A DNA stretch of 64,000 bases from Hibiscus mutabilis (lineage: Eukaryota > Streptophyta > Magnoliopsida > Malvales > Malvaceae): assembly GCA_019671005.1 (NCBI GenBank), contig CM033741.1, forward strand, positions 4,774,001 through 4,838,000, read 5' to 3'. The position numbers and the translations under genes are program-made. Positions 12,404-24,796 of this stretch are shown one piece after another (position 1 is the stretch's first letter; every line of letters begins with the position of its first letter). Below the pieces are notes generated by a model, which did not search any database, was not told the DNA's origin, and worked only from the letters and a program-made list of their open reading frames with translations.

Positions 12404-13126
12404 CTGAAGTTTGAGGGTGTCAGGATTGGATCCATCAATAACATCAACTCTTCCGCTGATTCGAAACTGCTCCCATGAATCAGTAAAGTACCAACATATC
12501 TGCAATGAGAAGGATTAAAAGAATTCACACATAATCACCAAGGAAATGATTTACAAAGGATTAATAAAAGAAAGCTTCAACAGTAAACTCTAAAGTAAAA
12601 TGGATGTTAAAAATAGGTTCTTGAAAACAATGGGGGGTATACCTCAACCAAATATTACCTCGGAAAAAGGGCAATGCTTCAGCTCTTCCATCTGCAAAAT
12701 TTTTCAAACAGTGAAGTACCCATTTCAAAAAATATTCAATAGGAAAAAGGGGAAACGTCAGAATTCAAAAAAATCATGGAAGCGGTGAAGATTGAGTATA
12801 AGGAAACCTTCTGAGTCCTGGTATCGGAGTTGATATGGAACTTGTCGCCGTTGTCTTGAAATCCTCTGTAAATCCAAGCCAAAACACTTAGAATTCAGAA
12901 AAAAATAGAATTTGGTCGCAGGTTAATAAAGTGGGTACCTAAAAACAACGGTGCGATTGGCGGATCTTCCATTACATCCAACTGTTGCCTAAAACAGTAA
13001 GGAAAAGTAGCAACAACTCAAGAAAAAGAAAAAAACGAGAGAAGGAAAGGAAAAAGAGGGAAAAGGAGAAAGGCTAGCGAATTGAAAGTAGGAAGAGTGC
13101 TTGAGATGGGAATTGGATTCCAAAGA
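12404..13126 (-). pseudogene. PPOX2-like pyridoxamine/pyridoxine 5'-phosphate oxidase fragment
   Basis: Minus-strand exons encode the N-terminal half of the split-barrel, FMN-binding PPOX2 family (Arabidopsis At2g46580 type), linked to vitamin B6 salvage. The pieces are: about 13126-13079 (SLESNSHLKHSSYFQF), 12988-12939 (ATVGCNGRSANRTVVFR), 12865-12808 (GFQDNGDKFHINSDTRTQK), 12691-12659 (MEELKHCPFSE) and 12499-12404 (ICWYFTDSWEQFR through NPDTLKLQ). Phases agree and introns 2-4 are canonical. The donor after the first piece is GC instead of GT. No ATG occurs upstream in frame. The exons after KLQ, starting QREK in relatives and carrying the second half, are absent. I call it a truncated pseudogene. 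Confidence 0.8.
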
Positions 13127-13280
13127 ACTTGAGATGTGGATGATTCTGTGGTGCAGAGGGAAAGCCAGTTTCGAGTGGGTAAGGGCAAGAACTTGAGAAG
13201 GGGGAAAGAGACTTAGGTTAGAACCGCAGAATTAAAATGAAAAAATAATAGAAGGGAGAAGGGTGGATGCGGTTATAATA

Positions 13281-13292
13281 GGGTTTATATAC
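13281..13292 (-). promoter_or_regulatory. TATA-like box of the PPOX2-like remnant
   Basis: On the minus strand GTATATAAACCC lies about 155 bases upstream of the first recognisable coding piece, followed by CT-rich sequence typical of a plant 5' leader. Between it and the coding piece there is no ATG. Confidence 0.35.
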
Positions 13293-13300
13293 CTTGAATT

Positions 13301-13572
13301 TAGGGCTATAAACGGACATAAACAAGCTCGTAAATGAGCCTATAAACGAACATAAACGAGTCTATAAACGAGCTAATAAACCAGCTTATAAACGAGTTTG
13401 TTCGTGAACATAAACGAGCCGAACACACATTTGTTCGTGTTCGTTCGTTTATTAAACGAACATAGCAATTTTGTTCATGCTCGTTTATTTAGCTTAATAA
13501 ACGGATATAAACGAGCGTTATACGAACGGTTCACGAACAGTTCGTCGAACGCTCTGTTCATTTACACCCCTA
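13301..13572. mobile_element. hAT-like non-autonomous element with subterminal AAACGAG repeats
   Basis: The left end TAGGGCTATAAACGGACAT and the complement of the right end (TAGGGGTGTAAATGAACAG) form imperfect inverted repeats. The interior is packed with degenerate TAAACGAG/CTCGTTTA and GAACATAAACGAG words in both orientations, resembling the subterminal transposase-binding repeats of hAT elements. No clean 8-bp duplication is seen. The element abuts the 5' end of the PPOX2-like remnant. Confidence 0.6.
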
Positions 13573-14572
13573 TCGAAACCTATACTAAATGGTCAAAATG
13601 CAACAACATTTTTATTGGTACTGAATTAAGTTTCTTATATTGACTACCATAATTAAAACATTAATTATTTTAGTTGATTGAGCACTCACTACCAATTTAA
13701 TAAAAATCAAAGTTTAATAAGTTTATTAATTGATCAAATAATTAAAGATATTTATCCTCTTATTTTGTATCAATTCAAATTTAACATTTGCGTTAAAAAT
13801 ATAATTACCTCCCTACTTAATAAAAATATCAAAGTTTAAATCTCGTTAACCTCCTTTACTTTTCAATTTACTTACGAAATTGAAAACATGAACTTTTATT
13901 TCATTAAAAAAATAATATAATAATAATTGAAAAAATGACAAAAGATACTTATCACATTGGTTAAAAAATTAATATTTAAAAAAATAAAAACTTTAGAAGT
14001 ATATATTTGTCATTTGATATTTTCATTTATAATTTTTTATAAAGATAAATCTAAAAAATAAAAAATCTAAAAATTATAAGAGAAACTCTCAAATATTTTT
14101 AAAATAATATGTTTACTTTTTTACATTGTGTATTTCTTTAAAAAATAATTTCTTTTATCGCGTGATATTATTTTCTTAAAGTCTCGTATGATATACAGTG
14201 GTTGAGCCATAATTTTTATATAGTGAGGTCAATGCAGAATATAAGGTATAGAGTATTCACACACCACTATAATAATTATTGTTGACCCCAAACCTTAACA
14301 AATTAAGTGAGGTCAATTATAATATTTTTTATAAAAATTTATAAAAATTATATATTAACCACTTAAAAATCCCATAACCTAACAAATTAAGTAAGATCAA
14401 TTGACCCCACAAATATTAATTTAAATCCGCTCATGATGACATCTGAATGTGTCACGTCATTTGTTAACGAGTGGATGAAAAATAGAAACGATAATAACTT
14501 TAAGATATAATACTTAACAAAAAAATAATTCAGATACTTAAAGTTAATAAAAAGTATATTTACGTATTATGC
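13573..14572. other. AT-rich intergenic DNA
   Basis: No gene-like frame. There are short repeated pieces (AACAAATTAAGTGAGGTCAA near 14300 and a similar word near 14380) but no defined element ends. Confidence 0.4.
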
Positions 14573-14686
14573 CAAATTGTCGATATTTGTGGTACGTTGC
14601 AGAGGGTTCTCTTTAGCGATACGTTTCGTGAGACAAATAGTATAACCGACGCATTGGCGAAGGGTGGGGTTGATAGAACATCCTAG
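14573..14686 (+). pseudogene. Non-LTR retrotransposon RNase H remnant
   Basis: Reading from 14573 gives QIVDICGTLQRVLFSDTFRE and then TNSITDALAKGGVDR before a stop. The pattern RE-x-N-x-x-x-DALAK is the conserved end of the RNase H-like domain found in plant LINEs and related host sequences. Nothing upstream continues it. It is a short dead fragment. Confidence 0.6.
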
Positions 14687-16924
14687 TTTCAAACGTTGTG
14701 AAGTGCGTGTTTTGATAGGATGTGGAGTTTGCATACACTGAATGCTTGGCGAGGGGTAATGTTACTGATGTTAATCTGCTAGTGTTTTGTTTTGGTGCGA
14801 GTTTTTTATGATTGTGCTGCTGCTGTTTTGATTTCTTGGCTGGTGGCCCATGGGGTCCTTACGAGGGCTGCGCATATGGGGTATAACCAAGTTTGTCGCA
14901 CGGTAGGAGTCGTTGTTTTTGTATTCTCGTGTTTTCATCCTTTTATTAGCATGTATACTTTTTTTCTTTCACTTAAGACTAGGGAGAATTTTTTGGTATA
15001 TAAATGAAAGAGAAAGCGAGTATTACTAAAAGCTTCGTTAAAAAATCCCTAAGTTTAAATAGAGAAAAAAAATACCCATAGTAATACCTACATAAAACGA
15101 AACGAGAAAAAAAACTCGACACAATAATCTTTAGCCTAACAAACCCATGGCACCGAACTAACTAACCATACCTAGCAGAGACCAGTCATCCCGGTTCCTC
15201 CAACCCTTGCATAGCGACCAGTGAAGTACCCGCATCTACATGTCCCTCGGTTTGCCTCCATATCTCTAGCTTATGTTGGTCCTCTGCCACTGCAGTAGCC
15301 AACACCGATTAGGGAAATTTTTTAATAAGTCACATGTTAATATTTTTATATATGACTTTCCCTTAATAAAATCATCATGGTTGACAAAAAAAACTATTTT
15401 AGTTATTATTAATTACTATAAAGTTAGCTTAGAAACATGATTTCATAAGCATGTCTCTAAAATTAGGCAGCTTTTGTTATGAATATATATTATGAAACGT
15501 TATCAACCTTTTACCAATTCTATTTAAAATAATCAAAGCTTAAAATAAAAAATATAATTATAAAATTATTTGTATCTTTTATTATTTTAAATCTAAACTC
15601 ATATTTTTAATTACTTACAATTTTTAATGATCAATAATTTAGATGAAGCCTTATTTATTGACAAATGAAAGTTTTAAAATCTTAAAATCGAACCCAAAGT
15701 TTTAAACAATAAGATTTTATTAGATCTATAATTTGTTTTGCAATAAAATTTTATTTTGCTTTATTTATTAAATCTTGTCCTTTCTTATGAAAAATAGTGA
15801 AAATTTTATATTGTTTCGTACAATTTTTTTATCCTATCCCATACAAGTTTTGGTCTTATTTTTGCAAGTTTATTTTTTCTTTAAGAATTGGTTTTGTCGT
15901 CACTCCGTGAATTAATAAATGTTTAATTCTTTTCTAATATATGAATTTAGTGAGATAATAATAAGTAGATTCATTGTCTTTGGAATAACTTTATTTTAAG
16001 CAGACTGTTTATTTCGATTGTTATTAATTGACTTTTTATTATAAATGAAATTTTATGATTAAAAAAATCTTAAAATTTGGATATTTTAACCGCGTTATCA
16101 TTAAAATTTATTGTATATGGTGTTGATTAGCAGGGACGGAGTTCCCTTGGGGCTCAAGGGCCCTCGACCACTGTTATTAAATTAAAATATCCGAATGATT
16201 TTGGTCTAATTATTATTTAGTTCCTGTCAAAATAAATATTTAAATTAAAAACATAAGAGTTTACTAAATATATAATCAAGTAGGGATTGAACTAAAGAAG
16301 AATGAGCTCACATTATCAATTGTTTTGATCTAATATCAACTTAAGTCCTTATAAATTTAAATATTAAATAAATAAAACCTTATCCCATAAATTTTAAATT
16401 TTAAATATCTAATAAACCCTTATATTTTTTAAGTTCAATATTTTAACTAATGTAAATGTTCAATTTGGCTTTATTCTTGTTATTAGTTAATTGTTTTTGT
16501 TCATATAATTCATTCCAGTAGTTTTATTTTCATGAATATTATAATAAATAATAATGGTCATGGTTGTAATTTCATTGGAAAAAATGATGGCCTGAAACAT
16601 TTGCTAATGATGTTGCCCACCTCATCCTTGAGATATGTTCCTTTCCTTTGTCTTCTTCATGCATGTTTTCTTCTTTTGCGTCTCTGCTTTGGTTTGCATT
16701 TATGAATAAATAAACACATTATAAAATGAATACGTAGAATCTAGTTGTTTCCACTTGCCCTGCCCAACTTTTATAGGGTTTGGGGGCTCTATGAATATAT
16801 AAAGACAAATTATTGTATATAGATTTTAAATTAAATTATCATTTATCTATTCTTTAAAATATCATTTGATAAAATTAAGATTCAAATTTAAGGTAAATTG
16901 TTTTTGAATATAAATATTATCCCT
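14687..16924. other. Repeat-derived intergenic DNA without genes
   Basis: The first 350 bases may be the LINE 3' region. Near 16134 the words CAGGGACGGAGTTCCCTTGG resemble the end of the hAT-like element at 43754, but no matching second end was found. The rest is AT-rich. Confidence 0.4.
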
Positions 16925-16959
16925 TTTCGGTACTCTTATTTATACTATAACAGTAAAAA

Positions 16960-17345
16960 AATAGGTTTAGAGTTAAGGGTTTGGGGTTTAAGGAATTAGG
17001 GATAGTGTGTATTTTTTTAGAGTTTAGTGTTTATGATTTAAGATTTAGAATTTAAGATTAGGGCTTAAAATTTATTTTTTTTAGTGTTGGAGCATAGAAA
17101 GGGCACCGAAAAGGGAAAGATTTTGTCCATTGTCCTTGTATCTATATTACAGACAAAAATCTTCTGCCATTTTCGGTGTTTATTTCTATGTCTCAACATT
17201 AAAAAATTAAATTATAAGCCTTAACCTTAAATCTTAAGCCATAAATCCTAAAGCCTAAAAACACACTACTCTAATTCTATAAACTTTAACCTTAAACATT
17301 AACCATAAACCATAAATCGTAAACCTAAATTTTTAATATGAGACA
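16960..17345. repeat. Fold-back repeat with degenerate telomere-like arms
   Basis: The left arm carries words such as AGGGTTTGGGGTTTAAGG and the right arm the complementary CCTTAACCTTAAATC type. The centre is a hairpin: CATAGAAAGGGCACCGAAAA near 17093 pairs with the complement of TTTTCGGTGTTTATTTCTATG near 17175. No clear target duplication was identified. Confidence 0.55.
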
Positions 17346-17525
17346 TAGAAAATGACACAACAAAAATGAGAAATAATTTCTATTCATGTATTGCAATATG
17401 GTCAGATTTGGCTTTGTAGTGCCAACTGACCAGCTTCATTTTTGGATTTATAAATTTAAGCGTTGAATTTTCGGTGGGTGTGGATGGTTTATTATTGATT
17501 GGAAAAGATTTAGCGTCGATTTTTT

Positions 17526-18041
17526 GGTTAATTCATATTTTAGATCATTAAACTTAACAAACACTTTTATTTATATTAGAAACATATGATTTATTTAAAT
17601 TACATCATTCAACTTTTATTATTAATAAACTAAGTCATTTATGTTAGCATCGTTAAATGGTTCTAACAAAAAATAAAATTAACATTTTTACTTAACATAT
17701 TTTTCACATATCATCGTTAAATAGTATTTAATTAATATTTTTAATAATTTTCTGAAACATTTTATTTAAATAAATTCAAAGGAAAGTAATTAAATTTCTT
17801 ATAAATCCTAACAAAAATATTTAAACTACTAATTCAACAATATTTATTGATGCTATGTGAAAAAATATATTAAATAAAATTATCTTTTATTTTATTTTTT
17901 CATTAGAATTATTTAATGGCCTCAATATAAGTAACTTAATTTATAAATAATGAAAGCATAATGATTTAATTTGATTAAATTAAATATTTGTGATACAAAT
18001 GAAGTGGATGTAAGTTTAGTGATCTAAAATGTAAATTACCC
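17526..18041. mobile_element. MITE-like element with long inverted repeats
   Basis: The left end GGTTAATTCATATTTTAGAT pairs with the complement of the right end (GGGTAATTTACATTTTAGAT), and similarity continues inward (CATTAAACTTA against CACTAAACTTA). Target duplication is not convincing. Non-coding. Confidence 0.6.
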
Positions 18042-18307
18042 TAATCTTTTTGGTTGAATTTTTTAAAAAATATATTTTTAAATAAATAATGAAAAATATG
18101 AAAAAAAAATCCATAAGTTAATTAGAAGTGTTTAGTGTTATTGTTGATAAGTGTCATGAAAAGTTAAAATATTTATTTTAGATATGAGAGTAGAAAGTAA
18201 AAAAATAATTTAAATGATAATTTACTTTTTATTCAAAAGCCATTATTAGTTTTTTTTAAGTTGATTTGATAAAGTAATTTTTTAATCTTGTTTTTTAATA
18301 ATTTTTG

Positions 18308-18831
18308 AGTTAACTGCACTACACGTCCTCAATTAGTCTTTTCTTCTAAATTGGTCCTTAAACTTTTAAACATTTTAATTGTATCCTTAAACTACGACCT
18401 TCATTCTAAATTGGTCCTCAACTTTTTAGCGTTTTGGTTTCATCCTCATACCATGACTCTCATTCTAAATTGGTCCTCAAACTTTTTGAATGTTCTAATT
18501 TATTTCCTAAACTGTTAGTATATGCTAATCATATCTTATGTTAATAAATCGTTATAAAAATTGTTAATTGTCATGAAACTTTGACGTGTATTATGTAATA
18601 ATATGTTGTGGTATAAACGACAATTTGAGGATGAAATTGAAACATTAAAAAAGTTTGGGGACCAATTTAGAATGAGTGTCATAGTTTGGAAATAAAAATG
18701 GAACATTTAAAAGTTTGAGGACCAATTTAGAATGGGAGTCATAATTTAAGGATACAATTAAAATATTTAAAAGTTTAGAGACCAATTTAAAATGAAGGTC
18801 ATAGTTGAAGGATATGTGGTGAAATTAACTC
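18308..18831. mobile_element. Mutator-like MITE
   Basis: The left end AGTTAACTGCACTACACGTC and the complement of the right end (AGTTAATTTCACCACATATC) are inverted repeats followed by several copies of AAATTGGTCCT words in the left half and their complements in the right half. Flanks TAATTTTTG and TACTTTTTA match at 7 of 9 positions, a weak 9-bp duplication. Confidence 0.6.
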
Positions 18832-19122
18832 TACTTTTTAGTACAAAAAAATTTACGCCAAAAAATAGTTTAAAAGCAATAAAGAACTGATCCTTCAAGG
18901 TGTAACGATTAATGTTGAGATGAGATAACAAAGAAACTCAAAATCTATAATTTTTGACCTGGTTTAATCTTATAGGGGAAGATTTATTTTAAAAAAAAAT
19001 TGAGATTGAGTTCATGTAATATTTTTCTCGTTTTGGTATATTTACTAAAATTTATAAGACATTATATTATTGTATGGACCAAGATTGATGTAATAGGAGA
19101 AACATGCCTAGTAATTTTTCGA

Positions 19123-19708
19123 GGCTTAAACCAAAAAACAATATTCAAACTATGTCTTTTTTTGTTTTTAACCCTTAAATTATAATTTGGGTAAAATAGG
19201 CTATTAAATTATTATTTTTGGTCACTTTAAGTCCCTAAACTATTTTTGGTCAAAATAAGTACCTAAACTATGTCATTTTTCTTCTTTTAGTCCCCAAAAC
19301 TATTAGTTGGTCAAAAAATCTTTGCGGTGTGTCAACATCTTATTAGTCGAAATAAATTTTTTTGACTTAAATAACTATCGGACTTTAAATGACCAGAAAT
19401 GATAGTTTAGGGGCTTATTTTGATATATGATATTTTAAAATTTAAAAAGAACATAAATATTCATATATGTTAGAAAAGCCTATAAAATGATATTTTTGTA
19501 ACCATGGACTTAAAGTGACCAAAATGATAGTTTAAGGGCTTATTCTGCCCAAATCATAGTTTAGGGACTTAAAGTGACCAAAAATAATATTTTAAGGGCT
19601 TATTTTGCCCAGAAATAATAGTTTAAGGGCCTATTTCGCCCAAATCACAGTTTAATGACCAAAAGCAGAAAAAAGACATAGTTTAAGGATTGTTTTTTTG
19701 TTTAAGCC
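19123..19708. mobile_element. Mutator-like MITE, family A, uninterrupted copy
   Basis: The left end GGCTTAAACCAAAAAACAAT and the complement of the right end (GGCTTAAACAAAAAAACAAT) are inverted repeats. Flanks ATTTTTCGA (19114-19122) and ATTTTTCAA (19709-19717) match at 8 of 9. The interior repeats words like TTAAACTATxATTT in both orientations. The same element at 41321-42796 carries a nested insertion; the corresponding empty site here is AATATTCAT at 19456-19464. Confidence 0.85.
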
Positions 19709-20010
19709 ATTTTTCAACTAGGGAAAGAGGTTGTTGTCTTGTTGTGAAGCCCTAAGTGGGTTCAATGTAACTTGTAATAAAGGGGACTGTCATTAAATTT
19801 AGATTTGGAGGTCAATCAACAAAAAAAAATTAGATTTTGAATAGAACATTAAAATATATAAAACCATTCTTTATAATTTGAGGGCTGTTTTTTAGTTTAA
19901 GCCATTTTTCAACTAGGGAAAGAAGTTGTTGTCTTGTTGTGAAGCCCTCAAGTGGGTTCAATGTAACTTGTAATAAAGGGGATTGTCATGAAATTTAGAT
20001 TTGGAGGTCA
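19687..20010. repeat. Direct duplication including one MITE end
   Basis: About 125 bases from the right end of the family A element and its flank (19687-19814) recur at 19885-20010, with matching words TTTAAGCCATTTTTCAACTA and GGGTTCAATGTAACTTGTAA. The second copy keeps the MITE terminus but not the MITE body. About 70 unrelated AT-rich bases separate the copies. Confidence 0.75.
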
Positions 20011-20436
20011 GGATTAAAATAAAAGAGCGTTATTGGGCTTGTGATGGAAATTGGAGCCCAATTATTATCTGTTTTGACTCCAAAAACCCAAGCACAAGTA
20101 CAGTCCGGGGTGTTAAATTGATTGAGATTTCAGCAAAATAACTGCAAATTCCAAAATATACCCATGACATTTTGATTTCAGCAAGGGTAAAAATGTCACT
20201 GGACACGAAATTAATTTATTATCTGCTTTGAAATCTTCAAAAAAAACTTATGACATATTGACATTATGTCTCGGGCAAGTGAAAATATTTTTAGAGTTCC
20301 TAAAACCCCTAAATTAAAACTTTAATCGAAAACAGTGCCCTAATTTATTCACCAAAAGCTCCATTTCTCAAGACTAAGCAAGTTTTTTTAATATTGAAAT
20401 TTTCTAGGTTGCTTCAATAACGGCCTTTAAAACTTA

Positions 20437-21105
20437 GGGTAAACTACACCGGTAGTCACTGAACTATGATTTCTTTCCTATTTTGGTATTTTGGTCACCA
20501 AATTTTTTTTGGCAAAAACATCACTAACGTTATGTTTCCTTCCTATTTTGGTCACCGGCCGTTAAAAATTTAACGGTTTTGCTGACGTGGACTTTTATTT
20601 TATTTTTTCAATTTTCCATGTCAATTATTCTCTCTCCTCATAAGCAATATATGTTATTTTATAATATTTTTATTCAAACTAACATGATGGTGACACGTAT
20701 CACTGCCTATTAGTGAAATAAAAGGAATGAAAAATCAAGCCTCTTATGCAGCCAGAGAGATGGTGACACGTGTAACTGCTTATTAGTTGAATCTCTCTGG
20801 CTGCATAAGGGGCTTGATTTTTCATTCTTTTTATTCCACTAATAGGTAGTGACACGTGTCACCATCCTGTTAGTTTGAATAAAAATATTATAAAATAACA
20901 TATATTGCTTACGAGGAGAGAGAAGAAATGACATGGAAAATTAAAAAAATAAAATTCCACGTCAGCAAAACCGTTAAGTTTTTAACAGTCGGTGACCACA
21001 ATAGGAAGGAAACATAACGTTAGTGATGTTTTTGCCAAAAAAAATAGTTCGGTGACCAAAATAAGAAAGAAACCGTAGTTCGGTGACTATTGATGTAGTT
21101 TACCC
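20437..21105. mobile_element. Mutator-like fold-back MITE with perfect 9-bp target duplication
   Basis: Ends GGGTAAACTACACCGGTAGT and the complementary ACTATTGATGTAGTTTACCC are inverted repeats that continue for most of the 669 bp. TAAAACTTA flanks both sides (20428-20436 and 21106-21114). The opposite arm of the surrounding inverted repeat has a single copy of this target (24735-24743, other strand) and no element, so the insertion is confirmed by an empty site in the window. The centre holds a second palindrome around GCAGCCAGAGAGAT and its complement. Confidence 0.92.
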
Positions 21106-21732
21106 TAAAACTTATCATATATTATCAATTCACATAATGGATTTATAAACGAGGAATAAAATTGTAATTTGTTGTTATAAAATTTCACGAGTACCTTTGG
21201 AGCATTTTTTACATTATTAATTTATTATAAATTGAGTGAAAAGAGGTTTGGTGTTTTGAGTAAAATTGTGGTTCCAATTATTATGAATGGAAAAAATATA
21301 ATAAGAATTTTTTGTTCGAGGTTCGATCTACTCGACTAATAAATAATCCAGTCTTATTGTGACTATCAAATACTAAAGAAATTTAGATAAAAACTTTAAA
21401 GTTAATTTTTAATACTTTTAAAATTATTAAAGTAATTATCAATCATATATTTTTAAATAGTTTTAAAGTGATTATACGGTAATATATATTTATGTTTTTT
21501 CTTAATCCTTTGATAATACACACACTTTGCAGATAAAATTATTCAAACTTAAATCTTTTAAGATGAACATAAATTATATTTAATATTATTAATTGTTAAA
21601 TGACTCTTTATATAACATGATAGGATACAAAAATAAATTGAAATTTTAATGGTACTGTAAAAATAAAACACAATGGTGAAATTTGTATATATTTCACTTC
21701 CATCTCTCTACATGTGATGTAAGGCTTTCGCA

Positions 21733-22266
21733 GACAAGGGTGATCAAAACTCGTTTCGACTCGAAAAAATTAAATTTTTTGATTCAATTCGAGGTAAAAA
21801 AATGACTCGTATTAACTCAACTCGAAATTTCATAAATTAGACCCGACTCAAAAAAATTTAAATAAAGTTTGAGTTGTAAAATGAAAAATCGAATAACTCA
21901 AAATTTTTAGTAATTAGTGGATTGATTTTTAAGTTAGAGTTGAGTTTCTCAATTTTTCCTAACATATACTGATATAAAAAATATGAAAAAAAATGCCACA
22001 TATGAAAAAATATGACGAAATATATATGCATATTTTATATGATTAGAAAAAGTTATTTAAATTAGAATCAAATTGTATTATAACAGGATAAATAATTACA
22101 ATTAAATTTATATAGAAACTCAAAAACTCAACTCGAACTCAACTCGAATTTCATAAACTCGACTCGAATAAAAAAATTTAAATAAAGTTTAAGTTATAAA
22201 ATATAACACATTAACTCAAATAACTCAAAATTTTTTTACTCGACTATATCAAAGGCTCATTCCTGT
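21733..22266. mobile_element. hAT-like insertion in the left arm
   Basis: This block interrupts the left arm between TGATGTAAGGCTTTCGCA and TATTAGAGTATAACTTTGG; the right arm reads through the same junction without it. Ends GACAAGGGTGATCAAAACTC and the complement of the right end (GACAGGAATGAGCCTTTGAT) are short inverted repeats, and the interior has many AACTCGACTCGAA words on both strands. The target duplication is not clean. Confidence 0.65.
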
Positions 22267-23419
22267 CCCCCGTATTAGAGTATAACTTTGGTCTGCCCCG
22301 CTCCCAAAGCAAACCCACCACCTTCTCCTCGGTAAACAAACCCATCTTATTTATATCCTTAATTTCACCCAGCAGTAATTTTTCTCTAAACTCAATTATT
22401 ATTATTATTTACTTGGTCCATGATTCAGAAAAAAAAAAGAATTATCGAGTTTAATTTGATCTAAGGGTGTATCATAGTGCGATAGTTTGTAAACCTTAAT
22501 CACAATTTTTATATTTTTTTTGAAAATTTAATCAATTTTTTTGAGGATTTAATGAATTTCTTTTAAAAATTAAGATCAAAATTAAAATTTTCAAAAATTT
22601 TAATAAATTTAATGAAAAATTTAACAATTTGATAAACTTAATTTAAAATATTCAAAAAAATTAAAAGTTCTAAAATATTTAGAGGTATAATTTAAATTTT
22701 CTAAAACCTTGGGGTGCCCAAGCTTCCTCAGGCTTTACATGCAATCCGCCTTTGATTTGATCCGTATAGTTATTACTTATTAAATTTTACTTTTTATATA
22801 TTTTGTATTAATAATTATATTGATCAAATTAAACTCGATAATTCTTTTTTTAATCACGATGAGGAGTTCCGTAAATATTGCTTTAGGATTTTTTCCCCAA
22901 AATATGGTATTTTTCATTTTAATTCCCGAAATATTGCATTTGCTACAGTACCTTAGAAGTCGGATTCAACAAACTTCAACTTTGAACAGTAAATTAAAAA
23001 AAAAAACATAAAGACTAGTTCAGGAGGATCCGACTTTAGACAATTTTTAGAGTTTTTTTAGGGAAAAATACTATTTATAGTCGAATTCTGTTAAATCCAA
23101 CTTTTAAGATATTGTAATAAATATAATATTTTGAGAATTAAAATGGGAAGTATTACATTTTAAAAAAAAATCCTTAAAATTATATTTGAGTAAAAACTCC
23201 GAAACAGAGGCAGGTAAATAATAATAATAATGGAGTTTAGAGAAAAGTTACTGTTGGGTGAAATTAAGTAAGGATATAAATAAGATGAGTTGATTGCCGA
23301 GGGGAAGGTGGTGGGTTTGCTTTGGGAGCGGGGTAGGCCGAAGTTATATTCTAATATGTGGAAGCCTCACATCACATGTAGAGAGATGGAAAATTTGTAA
23401 AAAGTTCACTGTTGTGTTT

Positions 23420-24185
23420 CTTTAACATAATACATGGTAATGTTTATTAGGTAGAAAGAGAGTCAAATAAAGAAATTTAAACATAAAAATATAAAGGATA
23501 AGATTTGAAATCTGAGGCCTCCTTTTATCTAGTTCCTTTGTTACGCCAACAAAAAAAAAATGAAATGACTCTCTTTCTTTTTAAAAGAGAAAAAAATTAA
23601 TCACGCCAGTAAAAGATACTTTCACATTTGCTCAGGTGAATAAGTATAGGCTTTGTTGAATGATAAAAGGTCAAGAAAGTTGTCAACACACAAGAGATAA
23701 ATGAATGCCCTAGTCGCTTGATAAGTGATGAAGAAATGGCGAGCGAAACCAACAGTCTTGCAAGCTACTTTGCTGAATAGATCTAAATACATCGAAAACA
23801 ACCACAATAGGGGATCAAACTACTGAACGATCACCGACAATCGTACATCAAAATCGAGCATCGTGAAAAACTCTACACGAATGCAAATCTACCATAAATA
23901 TAGGCAAATAAAAGCGTGCCACAAAAGTTGAGAAAACAAGCGCAACAATATGTACGAGAAATATGAATCAAAAATAACAAAATTCTCATATAAAAATCTA
24001 AAAAACACAAACAAAAATATAAAGATAAAAATGAAATATAAAAAATAAGAAAAATAAATACCAACAACCAACACCAACGCTAAAATTAGTGTCGTCATAT
24101 ATTACATAAAAATAAAAGAAAGATAAAAGCGGCCGATGAGAGAAAATAAGAATATTGGATAAAGTGAAGGGGAAAAGGTTCTTCA
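23420..24185. mobile_element. Unclassified insertion in the right arm
   Basis: About 765 bases separate two right-arm segments that are adjacent in the left arm (near 21680-21700). Similar words, TTCACTGTTGTGTTT and TTCACCATTGTGTTT, border it on the two sides. No recognisable coding sequence or transposon terminus was found. Confidence 0.5.
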
Positions 24186-24796
24186 CCATTGTGTTTTATT
24201 TTTACAGTACCATTATATTGTCAATTTATTTTTTAATCCTATCATGTTATATAAAAAGAGTCATTTAACAATTAATAATATTAAATATAATTCATGTTTA
24301 ATCTACAAAATTTAAATTTAAGTAAATTTATTTATAAAGTGTATGTCTTATTAAAGGATAAGAAAAAAATATGAATATATATTAGTTTTAATCACCTTAA
24401 AACTATTTGAAAAAATATATATAATTGATAAGTACTTTAGTAATTTTCAAAAGTATTAAAAATTAACTTTAAAGTTTTTATCTAAATTTCTTTAGTATTT
24501 GATAGTTTATGAGTAGAGTAGATCGAACCTCAAACAAAAAGAATCTTATTATATTTTTTCCATTCGTAATAATTGGAACCAAAATTTTACTCAAAACACC
24601 AAACCTCTTTTCACTCAATTTATAATAAATTAATAATGTAAAAGATTTTCCAAAGGTACTAGTGAAATTTTATAACAGCAAATTACAATTTTATCCCTCA
24701 TTTATAATCCATTATGTGAATTGATAACATAGGATAAGTTTTAAAGGTTGTTATTGAAGCAGCCTAGCAAATTTTGATAATAAAAAAGGAAAAAAA

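Noticed and set aside
13301..13572. Satellite or CRISPR-like array
   Set aside because: The repeated AAACGAG words are degenerate, occur in both orientations and have no regular spacers; they fit hAT subterminal repeats inside terminal inverted repeats.
23873..24189. Three overlapping hydrophobic open frames on the minus strand
   Set aside because: T-rich sequence on that strand yields Phe/Leu-rich frames by composition; three overlapping frames at once argue for chance.
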